A DNA stretch of 64,000 nucleotides from Mesorhizobium mediterraneum. Its GTDB lineage: Bacteria > Pseudomonadota > Alphaproteobacteria > Rhizobiales > Rhizobiaceae. A model generated the notes under the pieces. It did not search any database, was not told where the DNA came from, and saw nothing but the letters and a program-made list of their open reading frames with translations. The stretch covers positions 835,490 through 899,489 of the forward strand of contig NZ_NPKI01000015.1 in the NCBI RefSeq assembly GCF_002284565.1, read 5' to 3'. Positions 33,269 through 41,609 of this stretch are shown here, piece by piece. Both the position numbers and the translations under genes were made by a program. How positions within the stretch are numbered: position 1 is the first letter of the stretch; the number at the start of each line of letters is the position of its first letter.

Positions 33269-34768
33269 ATGACCGTTGCGATCGAGATGGGCCACACGAC
33301 CGCAGGCGCCCCGGCGGCGCTGGATCTTGAGGAGCTGCTGGCGACCCGCCTTTTGGTGCAGGGCAATTCGGGCTCCGGCAAATCGCATCTGCTGCGCCGG
33401 CTGCTGGAGCAGAGCGCGCCCTGGGTGCAGCAGACCATCATCGACCCCGAAGGCGACTTCGTGTCGCTGGGCGACCGTTTCGGTCATCTGGTGATCGATG
33501 CCGAGGAGCATACCGAGCGCGGCCTGCAGAGCGCCGGCGAGCGCGCGCGCATCCACCGCGTCTCCACGGTGCTCAATCTCGAGGGGCTCGACGCCGAGAA
33601 CCAGATGCGGCGCGCCGCCGCCTTTCTCGGCGGGCTTTTCGAGGTCGCCCGCGACCACTGGTACCCGATGCTGGTGGTGGTGGACGAGGCGCAGCTGTTC
33701 GCACCGGCCGTGGCGGGCGAGGTGTCGGACGAGGCGCGCAAACTCTCGCTCGGCGCCATGACCAATCTGATGTGCCGTGGCCGCAAACGCGGGCTTGCCG
33801 GCATCATCGCCACCCAGCGGCTGGCCAAGCTCGCCAAGAACGTCGCCGCCGAGGCTTCCAATTTTCTCATGGGCCGGACTTTTCTCGACATCGACATGGC
33901 GCGCGCCGCCGACCTTCTCGGCATGGAGCGGCGCCAGGCCGAGGCTTTTCGCGACCTGGAGCGCGGGCAATTCATGGCGATGGGCCCGGCGCTGTCGCGC
34001 CGTCCGCTGGGCTTGCGCATCGGCCCAACCGACACAAGCCCGCGCAATGGCACCCCGCGCCTGATGCCGCTGCCGGAATCGGCGTTGGAGGATGCCCGCG
34101 CCATCATCCTGGCAGCGCCGCCGCCGGAAACTGTCCGGCCGCAGCGCCGGTCGTCGCCGGACCTGCTCGATCAGCTGATGGCGGCAAAGTCGGCGGCGCT
34201 GGAAATCCGCCCCGAACCGGTGGAGCCGCCAATCAGCGCCGAGGATTTGGCGGAGCGGCGGGAGCGCGTGGACCGTGTCCTGCGCGCCGTGCTGGCGCAA
34301 CCCGATGCGGGCTTCCGTGTCATCGGCGTGCTTTACCAGGAGTTCGTGGTCCGCTGCCGGATCGAGGGTCTCGCCTCGGTCGTGCCTGATCTGCCCGAGT
34401 TCCGCCGCATGCTGACGCGCGCCCGCGCCGGCCTCGGCTCCGACATGGCCGGCGATGACGCGTGGCAGGATGTCTCGGTGCGCGCCTCGCTGCTGCCCGA
34501 GGATATGCAAGGTGTGTTCATGATGATCGCCCGCGCCGCGAAGGAGGGCTGGCCCTGCCCGAGCGACGCGGCGATCGCCCGCGCCTATGGCTCCCACTCG
34601 CTGCGCCGCGCCCGGCGTCTCTTGACCTACATAGAGGAGCAGGGGCTGATCGTGTGCCAGCTTGATGGGGTTGGCCGGCGGACGGTGACGCTGGTGGAAT
34701 TGGCCTGGGCGACGGCACCGGGGGATCCCGGTGCCGCGGAGGTGGAGCAGGGGAGTTTGGCGGTCTGA
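33269..34768 (+). CDS. HerA/FtsK-like ATP-binding protein (DUF87-type)
   Basis: A 499-residue P-loop ATPase. Walker A is GNSGSGKSH (32-40) and Walker B MLVVVDEAQLF (D139, E140). NLMCRGRKRGLAGIIATQRLAKL carries the sensor-like TQR, and FLMGRTFLDIDMARAADLLGM follows. The pattern matches HerA-like DUF87 ATPases that translocate DNA or remodel proteins. No NurA nuclease or other HerA partner lies nearby. The C-terminal 160 residues look like winged-helix segments (ARAYGSHSLRRARRLLTYIEEQGLI). A broken copy of the gene's last 66 codons lies 4.5 kb downstream. GGAGAG eight bases before the ATG fixes the start. Confidence 0.85.
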   Translation: MTVAIEMGHTTAGAPAALDLEELLATRLLVQGNSGSGKSHLLRRLLEQSAPWVQQTIIDPEGDFVSLGDRFGHLVIDAEEHTERGLQSAGERARIHRVSTVLNLEGLDAENQMRRAAAFLGGLFEVARDHWYPMLVVVDEAQLFAPAVAGEVSDEARKLSLGAMTNLMCRGRKRGLAGIIATQRLAKLAKNVAAEASNFLMGRTFLDIDMARAADLLGMERRQAEAFRDLERGQFMAMGPALSRRPLGLRIGPTDTSPRNGTPRLMPLPESALEDARAIILAAPPPETVRPQRRSSPDLLDQLMAAKSAALEIRPEPVEPPISAEDLAERRERVDRVLRAVLAQPDAGFRVIGVLYQEFVVRCRIEGLASVVPDLPEFRRMLTRARAGLGSDMAGDDAWQDVSVRASLLPEDMQGVFMMIARAAKEGWPCPSDAAIARAYGSHSLRRARRLLTYIEEQGLIVCQLDGVGRRTVTLVELAWATAPGDPGAAEVEQGSLAV

Positions 34769-35055
34769 GGGGGTGGTCTAGCGTGCAAGGGGAATGCCAC
34801 GCGTCAAGGCGATGTATGACCAAGCGGTAGGTACAGCGGCGAGTCTTTTAGAGATCAGCCCCGATCAACTGACGAAGTACAAGAAATACGGCAGGACTGT
34901 AGCGCAAATATCTGCCGAAACTACGCTGCCGCCGCCGATTACCCCTTCGGTTCATTCTGTTGACATCTCCTGCTTCTGGAGAGATGGTAAGAATACTACG
35001 CGGCGGCCCTTTTTCCGAAGATTTTATTCTGCAGCTTTATCAAAGGATTTCGGCA

Positions 35056-36207
35056 ATGCGTTTGTCTCGATCGCGCCGACTTATGGCCGTCGCTTTGACG
35101 GCAATCGCAGCCGTTCCCTCTTATGGACATGCCGAGGACAGACTGCTGACAGAAGCGGTGCAGTTCAACGGCACGATCCTGTATCTCTCCACCGAGGTGC
35201 CTGGCCTGATCTTCGGCGCCGTGCGCAACGGCGAGACGGCCTTGGCCGGTTTCGGCAAGATTGCCGACGGGAGTGAAAAAGTGCCGGACGGCGACACAAT
35301 GTTCCGCATCGCGTCCGTGAGCAAAGTGTTCTGCGGCAGCGTGCTTTCCTCGCTGGCGATCGACGGCAAGGTACAGCTCACCGACCGGCTGCAGGATCGC
35401 CTTGGCTGGGACGTCACGCTCCCTGAGAAGGATGGCCGCGCCCTCCGCCTGATCGATCTCGTCGCGCAAGCTTCCGGCCTTCCGCGGGAGGTGCCAGTGG
35501 CCGAGGCGCCCCCCTCCGACCCCTTCTCGACGAACACCAAAGAGGCGCAGATTGCCGCCCTCAAGGACAATCCGCTGCTATTCGCGCCGGGCACCGCCGT
35601 TCTCTATTCGAACTTCGGATACGACCTCCTCGGGGCGGCGCTCGCGAATGTCTCTGGAAAGCCCTATGCCGAGGTCCTGCGGGAGCGTGTCCTCGATCCA
35701 CTCGGCATGAAAGACACGGTTTTCAACCCAAGACCGGCGGACGAGCCGCGCCTGATGCAGGGCCATAACTTCGGCGGCAGCCCCCTGCCCATCGTGCCGA
35801 CGAGCACAGCCATGGAGTGCGCCGGTGGATTGTACTCGACCGCGGACGATCTGCTGCGCTGGATGAACTGGCATGTGGACAACAAGCCTTCCGCGGCCAA
35901 CGCCGAGTTGCGGCTTTTGAACCACGCGGCTTTTTTGTACCGGGACGGGCTCGCGTCGGTGGTGGGGCTGGATGACGGCGGCCCGATGGACGCCATGGGT
36001 CTCGGATGGGTCATCATGCTCCCCAACGAGCATCGCCCGCTCATCCTCCAGAAGAGCGGCGGCCTGCAAGGGATGTTTCTCTATGTTGCGATTGCACCGA
36101 CACGCGGCGTCGGCGCTTTCTTCGTCATGAACGAATTCAATGCCGCCGGCTTCATGGCTGGGGTCAAGACGACGAACGATCTCGTCGCAGAGATCGCTCC
36201 ACGCTGA
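35056..36207 (+). CDS. Exported serine hydrolase, class C beta-lactamase/AmpH fold
   Basis: A 383-residue protein with a signal peptide (basic head, helix at residues 10-20, cleavage near GHAED). The three penicillin-recognition motifs are present: SVSK (S87-K90), YSN (Y184-N186) and KSGG near residue 342. This suits AmpH-type D,D-carboxypeptidases/endopeptidases or esterases rather than a proven beta-lactamase. It should act in the periplasm on peptidoglycan or an ester. AAAGGA lies eight bases before the ATG. The gene seems to be a single unit; it converges with the LVIVD-protein gene. Confidence 0.88.
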   Translation: MRLSRSRRLMAVALTAIAAVPSYGHAEDRLLTEAVQFNGTILYLSTEVPGLIFGAVRNGETALAGFGKIADGSEKVPDGDTMFRIASVSKVFCGSVLSSLAIDGKVQLTDRLQDRLGWDVTLPEKDGRALRLIDLVAQASGLPREVPVAEAPPSDPFSTNTKEAQIAALKDNPLLFAPGTAVLYSNFGYDLLGAALANVSGKPYAEVLRERVLDPLGMKDTVFNPRPADEPRLMQGHNFGGSPLPIVPTSTAMECAGGLYSTADDLLRWMNWHVDNKPSAANAELRLLNHAAFLYRDGLASVVGLDDGGPMDAMGLGWVIMLPNEHRPLILQKSGGLQGMFLYVAIAPTRGVGAFFVMNEFNAAGFMAGVKTTNDLVAEIAPR

Positions 36208-36220
36208 TTTTCGCGCTGCT

Positions 36221-37687
36221 TCATGGCGCGGCCCCCTCCGGCTTTGGGCCGGTATAGCGGAGTATCCAGAGACCCTGGTTCTTGTCGCTGATGTAGATGA
36301 AGCCGCGACGGTCCACGACGACATCCTCGGTCTGCAGCACCAGCTTGTCCTCAGGCATTGGTCCGTAGCGCCGGGTGGGTTCCGGTGGAATGAAATAGCC
36401 GACCTCACGCGGGAGCCGTGTGTTCGAGACATCGTAAATTCTGAGCCCGGCGTTGAAATGCGCGATGTAGAACAAATCGCCCTGTTTCTCGACATCGGGA
36501 TGATGTTGGTGGTGGTTGATGTTGTGCGGCCCGCGCCAGCCGCCGCGTGTGGTGAAGTCCGAATAGGGAGCGCCTTCGGGCGGCACGGGCTCCGGCAACA
36601 GCGACAGCAAGAACGGTTCGGCAGGATCGGAAATATCGACGATCGACGCGTGATGCATAGGGCCGCGTCCATAAGTGACGTTCTCCGAATTGGCGAATGC
36701 GATGCCCCGTTCGGGTATCGGCAGCACGCCGTGCACACCGAAACGGGAATGGAAGGGCGGACTGAAGCTCAGGCTGCTGATCTGCTTCGGCTGCGAGACG
36801 TCACTGATGTCGAGCACGATGATCCCAGCCGCACCGTGAGGCAGATACACAAGATCGCCGACGACGTAGGGCGGGCCATGCAGCGAGACGTCCTCGCCCG
36901 TGCTGGCGCAGAAGGCGCCGCACATGCATTGCGGCCGCAGTCGTAGCCGGTAGCGGTCCGACGCCTCCTGGGATGCTGCTACGGCTTCGGCCGAGGGGAA
37001 GCTCTCCCCGCCGGCCTCGTGCTGGCCCGGCACCCACCAGCGTCCGGCTTCGCGTGGATTGGAGCGGTCCGAGATATCGAGAATGACGTAGATGTTACCC
37101 TTGTAACCGGGCATGCCGGCGGCAAGATGAACATAACGCCCGCCGGGATAGAGGTTGCGGTGCGTGCCGTTGCCTCCGGTCCGGTAATGTCCGAGTTGTT
37201 TCGGATTGACGGGATCAGCGATGTCCCAGATCAGGACCCCTTCGCCAAAAGGCGCGTCGGGGTCACCGCCGAAATTCGCGAAAGGTTTTTCGAGGGCCGT
37301 CACCATCGTGTCGCCGGACAAATCGATCTGCAGCGTCCAGGTGTTCGTGCCCGGATAGGGCACGAACTTGACGACCTCAGGCTTCGCCGGATTGGTCACG
37401 TCGACGATGCTCCAGCCAGAGTGCCAGAAGTGTCCGGTATAAAGATACCAGCGCTCGCCGACCTGCCGGATCGCCATCTTGAAGGCAGGGCGATGATCGA
37501 GATCGGTATAGCCGATTGCTTCGACATGATGGGCGAAGGCGCCAGGGGGCGCCGGCGAGGCAGCAGGAACTGGCTGTGCAAGCGCCTCATAGACAAGACC
37601 GGACTGAGATGCGGTGGCAATCGCCGCACCAACAAGTGGAGCTTTCAACATCTGGCGGCGAGAAATCTCGGCATTCCTCAAGAGCAT
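36221..37687 (-). CDS. Exported LVIVD-repeat beta-propeller protein
   Basis: A 488-residue protein with a Tat-type signal (ISRRQMLKAPLVG) and cleavage near ALAQP. The mature chain is a set of LVIVD-type repeats, each with a core like SIVDVTNPAKPE, LIWDIADPVNPKQ, VILDISDRSNPRE, IVLDISDVSQPKQ, SIVDISDPAEP and RIYDVSNTRLP, as in beta-propeller proteins of unknown role. Between the repeats lies a Cys cluster, CMCGAFC at about residue 260, and a His-rich turn NINHHQHH. It should be periplasmic or surface-exposed, perhaps metal- or ligand-binding. The next gene, divergent, is a LysR regulator likely controlling it. Confidence 0.85.
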   Translation of the reverse strand: MLLRNAEISRRQMLKAPLVGAAIATASQSGLVYEALAQPVPAASPAPPGAFAHHVEAIGYTDLDHRPAFKMAIRQVGERWYLYTGHFWHSGWSIVDVTNPAKPEVVKFVPYPGTNTWTLQIDLSGDTMVTALEKPFANFGGDPDAPFGEGVLIWDIADPVNPKQLGHYRTGGNGTHRNLYPGGRYVHLAAGMPGYKGNIYVILDISDRSNPREAGRWWVPGQHEAGGESFPSAEAVAASQEASDRYRLRLRPQCMCGAFCASTGEDVSLHGPPYVVGDLVYLPHGAAGIIVLDISDVSQPKQISSLSFSPPFHSRFGVHGVLPIPERGIAFANSENVTYGRGPMHHASIVDISDPAEPFLLSLLPEPVPPEGAPYSDFTTRGGWRGPHNINHHQHHPDVEKQGDLFYIAHFNAGLRIYDVSNTRLPREVGYFIPPEPTRRYGPMPEDKLVLQTEDVVVDRRGFIYISDKNQGLWILRYTGPKPEGAAP

Positions 37688-37725
37688 ATCTCCCAGATTT
37701 GTGACTGCCTAAGCTTTGCGATTTT

Positions 37726-37746
37726 CAATATTTCTGTCCAATATTG
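37726..37746. promoter_or_regulatory. LysR-type operator in the divergent promoter
   Basis: CAATATT-TCTGTCC-AATATTG is a perfect 7-bp inverted repeat with a 7-base spacer. It contains T-N11-A, the general LysR box, and lies midway between the LVIVD gene and the LysR gene. Confidence 0.65.
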
Positions 37747-37783
37747 ATTGGAGAGCGATTAATTCGATTTTGGAAATTGAGAG

Positions 37784-38701
37784 ATGGATCACAAGCTGAT
37801 GCAGTCCTTCGTGGCTGTCGCCGAAGAGTTGCATTTCGGGCGCGCCGCAGCGCGCCTCCATATCTCCCAACCCCCTCTCACCAAGCAGATCCAGCACCTG
37901 GAACAGGTGATAGGCGTGCGCCTGCTGGAGCGCACCAAACGCAAGGTCGAACTGACCGAGGCCGGCCGGGTGTTTCTCGAAGAAGCGAGAGCAGTCCTTC
38001 ATCAGACCGGGCAAGCCGTCGAGCTTGCCCGCAAAGCCGGTCGTGGCGAAACCGGCCATCTGTCAGTCGGATTTATCGATGCCGCCATCTATAGTGTGGT
38101 GCCAGCTGTCGTTCAGCGATTCACCGAATGTTATCCCGAGGTCGCGTTGAGCCTGACCGATCTGCGCATTCCCAATCAAATAAAACTGATAGCCGAACGG
38201 CAGCTCGACATTGGCTTTGTCCACCCTCCCGTCGTTCACAACGCCCTTCAAGCCGAAAGCATATTGGTCGAACCGCTGATCGTGGCCTTGCCGGAAACAC
38301 ATTGGTTAGCCTCAGAGACCGAGATCGCGCTGGCTGACTTGGCTCAGGAAGCACTGATTCAGTTCCCGCGCAGCATCAATCCGTCCCTCTATGACGAGAT
38401 TGTCGGGCTGTGCCGTTCATCCGGCTTCAGCCCGAGGATCGTGCGGGAAGCAACGCCCAAGCAAACGATCATCGGACTTGTATCCGTTGGGCTTGGCGTC
38501 TCGCTGCTGCCTGCCTGTCTCGAGAATCTGCAGCGATCCGGCGTCGTCTATCGACCTATTCGGGGCCGAAACCTGTCGATCGATACGTCAGTCATCTATC
38601 GGCGCGAACAGCCTTCGCCTGTGCTAAAGGCATTCCTCGACATCGTGCGCGAGACGACAGGCATAGTTCCAGAACATTTTGCTAAGCAGGCCGGCATGTG
38701 A
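37784..38701 (+). CDS. LysR-family transcriptional regulator
   Basis: A 305-residue LysR protein. The N-terminal HTH reads AEELHFGRAAARLHISQPPLTKQIQHLEQ (split here only for naming: HTH at residues 18-45), followed by LLERTKRKVELTEAG. The effector domain starts at about residue 92 (LSVGFIDAAIYSVVP) and belongs to the CbnR/CatR/BenM-like class that senses aromatic or related acids. It is divergent from the LVIVD gene with a clear T-N11-A palindrome between, so it should regulate that gene and itself. A weak hairpin with a T-run follows the stop. Confidence 0.92.
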   Translation: MDHKLMQSFVAVAEELHFGRAAARLHISQPPLTKQIQHLEQVIGVRLLERTKRKVELTEAGRVFLEEARAVLHQTGQAVELARKAGRGETGHLSVGFIDAAIYSVVPAVVQRFTECYPEVALSLTDLRIPNQIKLIAERQLDIGFVHPPVVHNALQAESILVEPLIVALPETHWLASETEIALADLAQEALIQFPRSINPSLYDEIVGLCRSSGFSPRIVREATPKQTIIGLVSVGLGVSLLPACLENLQRSGVVYRPIRGRNLSIDTSVIYRREQPSPVLKAFLDIVRETTGIVPEHFAKQAGM

Positions 38702-38717
38702 CGTGGGGCTCATCCAT

Positions 38718-38756
38718 GACGCTGGCAAAGCGCTTCTCAGCTTCCGTCGTTTTTTG
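38718..38756 (+). terminator. Possible terminator after the LysR gene
   Basis: GACG and CGTC, plus CTG and CAG inside, can pair across an imperfect stem, and the 3' side runs into TTTTTT. The stem is weak and bulged, so this is only a possibility. Confidence 0.3.
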
Positions 38757-38795
38757 TTGCAGAGGACTCTCTACGTCCGAAAGCGAGTTCGGTCA

Positions 38796-39217
38796 TCACC
38801 TGCCAATATAGGCGGCTAGTTCGTCCGGCGTTCCATTTGGGAAGGCTTGTTTTAGAAAGTCCAAGCACGCCGACACCCGCGCGCTGAGCAGCCGCCGAGA
38901 TGGGTAGAGCGTCCAGAGAGCGATCTCGGGGCCGTCGATATCCCCCAATTTACCAGTGTGCCGTCAGCCAAGCCGTGGCTCACCAACGAAATGGGAAGAC
39001 GTCTTGCACCGACGCCAGCTCGCACCGCATCCCGGACCATGATGAGCGTTGACAAAGCGAGGACCGGCTCGATTCTAATTGTTGACCGGCCACCGGGTGT
39101 CTTCACGTGCCATGTTTGCCGATCGCCTGCGCCGCGTCCAACGGCAGGAGCGGCGCGTCCACCGGTCGTGCGAGGAAAATTCGGGCTCGCCACGACGACC
39201 AGGCGGTCGCGGAGAAA
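38796..39217 (-). pseudogene. LysR-family regulator, C-terminal remnant
   Basis: About 140 codons of a LysR effector domain remain. Readable blocks are RDRLVVVASPNF, GDRQTWHVKTPGGRSTIRIEP, STLIMVRDAVRAGVGARRLP and, after a frame change, DIDGPEIALWTLYPSRRLL and LKQAFPNGTPDELAAYI up to a TGA. The frame is broken near 38947, where one G is missing in a run of G (NWG to DIDG). The DNA-binding half is absent: at about 39217 the sequence changes abruptly into a fragment of another gene. The first part (ASPNF to GRGAGDRQ) may also carry small indels. It cannot make a working regulator. Confidence 0.75.
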
Positions 39218-39417
39218 CGCCCGCGCCTATGGCTCGCGCTCGCTGCGCCGCGCCCGGCGCCTGCTGACCTATATCGAGGAACAGGGCCCCCATCATCTGC
39301 CAGCTTGACGGGGTTGGCCGGCGGACGGTGACGCTGGTGGAACTGGCCTGGGCGACGGCACCGGGCGATCCGAATGCCGAGGAGGCGGAGCAGGGGCGTT
39401 TGGCTGTTGAAGGTTGA
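39218..39417 (+). pseudogene. Fragment of the HerA-like ATPase gene (3' end)
   Basis: This stretch repeats the last 66 or so codons of the HerA-like gene at 33.3-34.8 kb, at most positions base for base. It starts with ARAYGSRSLRRARRLLTYIEEQG and continues, after a one-base insertion near 39288 that shifts the frame, with CQLDGVGRRTVTLVELAWATAPGD. The full-length gene has SHSLRR and ends EQGSLAV; here the end reads EQGRLAVEG with a stop three codons later. There is no start and the frame is broken, so it is a dead copy. It is joined directly to the LysR remnant on its left, which marks a recombination or deletion point. Confidence 0.8.
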
Positions 39418-39731
39418 TGCGGTTGGGCGAGAGCTGACGTGGCTCAACATCAGCAAAACGCCAAAAGCCGCCGGGGTGGGGGGCCGATCAGAGTCTTCGC
39501 AATCTCTGTCGCCATGACATGCTCGAAAAATGCGCGCCCTTGGCGAACAGATCCCAGCCTGTCTCCGCGACCTGTCTTTAACGCAGGTGGCTCAATCGGC
39601 ATTGTGGGTTTACATCGGCAGCCAAGCCCCTAGTTTTAGAGTTTCGCGCCGCGCACCTTAGTGCGTGGATGATCGAAAACGGGACCGTGAACTCTGGCCG
39701 GTCCCTCAAAAACTCCCGAAGGATGACTGCC
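39418..39731. other. Non-coding gap
   Basis: Some 314 bases between the dead ATPase fragment and the FKBP gene. Only short frames without family features are open. It probably contains the FKBP promoter and may include further decayed sequence from the rearrangement. Confidence 0.4.
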
Positions 39732-40166
39732 ATGACACAGGCCAAGAATGGCGACACCGTGCGCATCAATTATACTGGACGTCTGGCCGACGGCACTCAA
39801 TTCGATTCTTCCGGCAGCGAACCGCTGCAATTCAAGCTCGGTGAAGGGCAAGTGATCCCCGGCCTTGAGACCCATGTCGAGGGCATGGAGGTCGGCGCGA
39901 GAAGCACCGTCACCGTTCCCGCCGACGCCGCCTATGGCCCCCACCGCCCGGAAGCGGTCATGACCGTCGACCGCGCCAGGGTGCCGGACAACATCAACGT
40001 CGATATCGGTACTCGATTGCAGGCCAAAACGTCCGAAGGGCGCCCCATGCAGGTGACGGTCGTCGGCGTCGACGACGCCAGCGTCAAGCTCGACGGCAAT
40101 CATCCGCTAGCCGGAAAGGATCTGGTGTTCGACGTTGAACTGGTCGAGATCGTTCAGGCGGCGTAG
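39732..40166 (+). CDS. FKBP-type peptidyl-prolyl isomerase, SlyD-like
   Basis: A 144-residue FKBP. The N-terminal strand reads GDTVRINYTGRLADGTQFDSS, followed by LGEGQVIPGLETHVEGMEVG and VPADAAYGPHRPE, the flap region where SlyD proteins carry an insert domain (about residues 70-120: MTVDRARVPDNINVDIG to DGNHPLAGKDL). The block NHPLAGKDLVFDVELVEI is the family's last strand. It accelerates prolyl isomerisation in the cytosol; the long His-rich metal tail of E. coli SlyD is absent. AAGGA nine bases upstream supports this ATG over one three codons earlier. Confidence 0.92.
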   Translation: MTQAKNGDTVRINYTGRLADGTQFDSSGSEPLQFKLGEGQVIPGLETHVEGMEVGARSTVTVPADAAYGPHRPEAVMTVDRARVPDNINVDIGTRLQAKTSEGRPMQVTVVGVDDASVKLDGNHPLAGKDLVFDVELVEIVQAA

Positions 40167-40291
40167 GTATCCATGCGGCCAAGGCCGTGGTGGCTATGAT
40201 TTCGGGTGACGGACTTCCGCCGGAGGTTTCGGCGGTTTGTGCCACCTGCCGCCCTGCTTTCCGCACTTAGCCGCGCCGGGCATCCGGTGAA

Positions 40292-41098
40292 TCACAGCTC
40301 CAGAGGCGTGTCTTGGAAGTATTTTCCGGGAGAGGCACCGAAGGCCGCCCGAAAAACCGCGATGAAGGCGCTGGGGCCTGAGTAGCCGAGTGCAAAAGCG
40401 ATGTCGCCGACGCTTCGGCCACCGGCGAGCCACTCCACCGATTTCAGCAGTTTCGCCTGCTGTCGCCAGGCGCGGAAACTCATCCCTGTCTCAGATTGGA
40501 AGTGACGCTGGAAGCTACGTGGGGACATGGCCGCACGTGACGCAAGCTCATCGAGGGGCCAATCTGCGCCCGGCTCATTCCGCATGTCTGCGGCGATGTC
40601 CCGGAGGCGTTCGGATGCCGGCAACGGGAGAGACAGCGGTGCGACCGGACTCGTCTGGAGCTGGTCGAGAATGACTGCCACAAGTCGTTCGGCGGGGAGG
40701 CTGCCCGCGTCCGCGCGAGGTATTTCCAGAAACGCCAGGATTAGCTCGCGCAGGAGCCGCGTCGTACCGATCACGGAGACTTCCGGTGACAGGCTCGCCA
40801 CCGCGTCGGGGCGGAAAAAGAGATAGCTGCGCTCCGTCTCCTGCAGGTAGGTCACCTCGTGGAGGACCCCGGACGGCACGAACACGGCGCGTTCGGGCGG
40901 GATGATGAAGTAACCCCGCTCGGTCTCCAGCCTTAGCGAACCCCGCACGATCTGGAAAAGCTGCGCCCGGTGGTGCGTATGAAAAGCGTAGGTCCGCCCG
41001 GCGGGCTCTGCTCCGCCCTGAGCGACAGCGGTATGCGGATAATCTCCGAACCCGTCTTCCGGCAAATGAACGTTGATCAGGTTGTCGCGGGCAATCAT
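40292..41098 (-). CDS. AraC-family regulator with N-terminal cupin domain
   Basis: A 268-residue protein. Residues 20-100 form a cupin-like sensor (YAFHTHHRAQLFQIVRGSLRLET, then IIPPERAVFVPSGVLHEV). The C-terminal AraC double HTH starts near residue 175: LDELASRAAMSPRSFQRHFQSETGMSFRAWRQQ and VGDIAFALGYSGPSAFIAVFRAAFGASPGKYF. The layout resembles NimR/YeaM-type regulators that control drug or metabolite exporters. No such exporter is adjacent, so its target is unknown; it may act on distant genes or on itself. Confidence 0.9.
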   Translation of the reverse strand: MIARDNLINVHLPEDGFGDYPHTAVAQGGAEPAGRTYAFHTHHRAQLFQIVRGSLRLETERGYFIIPPERAVFVPSGVLHEVTYLQETERSYLFFRPDAVASLSPEVSVIGTTRLLRELILAFLEIPRADAGSLPAERLVAVILDQLQTSPVAPLSLPLPASERLRDIAADMRNEPGADWPLDELASRAAMSPRSFQRHFQSETGMSFRAWRQQAKLLKSVEWLAGGRSVGDIAFALGYSGPSAFIAVFRAAFGASPGKYFQDTPLEL

Positions 41099-41194
41099 GG
41101 CGGCTCAGAGACATAATTTGTCAGACTGCCGATAACACGTCTGACGGCAATTCACTAGGGTTGGCATTAACTCAGCACAACTTGGACGAAAGTC

Positions 41195-41566
41195 ATGACA
41201 CTGGAATTCCAAATAGCCGAAATCCCGGATCGCCTTGCCCGCGGCCTTCTGACGAAGCTACCAGCTTTGAGGTTCGGAGCCTCCGTCGTTGTGGGCTGGT
41301 GGCAACGGAGCGAGACCGAACACGCACTACACCGACTATCGGATCGTGATCTGGCGGACATAGGTATTGCGCGTCGCGATATTCGCGAGTTTGCTTGGAC
41401 TGGCACCGTCGCAGCCAGCGAGCGACGAAACAGATCACCGGCCGCTGCCATGGATGCGCTTGCCTGCGGGGAATCCCATGCCCCGAGCGGATGGATGGAA
41501 GCTGATCCCTTTCGCGACGGCTCACGAATTAATGCGATGCCCACGAAGCCGCGGTCAACGCGATAG
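41195..41566 (+). CDS. DUF1127 protein (123 aa)
   Basis: A basic 123-residue protein whose middle carries the DUF1127 motif: WWQRSETEHALHRLSDRDLADIGIARRDI (residues 35-63; key residues are the ELxxLSDRxLxDIGI pattern). In alphaproteobacteria small DUF1127 proteins have been tied to phosphate and carbon metabolism and to RNA turnover. This one is longer than usual, with about 30 residues before and 60 after the motif. The tail has no recognised feature. The methyltransferase gene starts 43 bases downstream, so they may be co-transcribed. Confidence 0.75.
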   Translation: MTLEFQIAEIPDRLARGLLTKLPALRFGASVVVGWWQRSETEHALHRLSDRDLADIGIARRDIREFAWTGTVAASERRNRSPAAAMDALACGESHAPSGWMEADPFRDGSRINAMPTKPRSTR

Positions 41567-41609
41567 CGCCGCCGGTCTTGAAACAAGCGTTACCAGAGAG
41601 GCAGACAGA

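Noticed and set aside
34794..35276. A 160-codon plus-strand frame before the serine hydrolase
   Set aside because: Mostly overlaps the hydrolase gene in another frame and its unique part has no recognisable feature.
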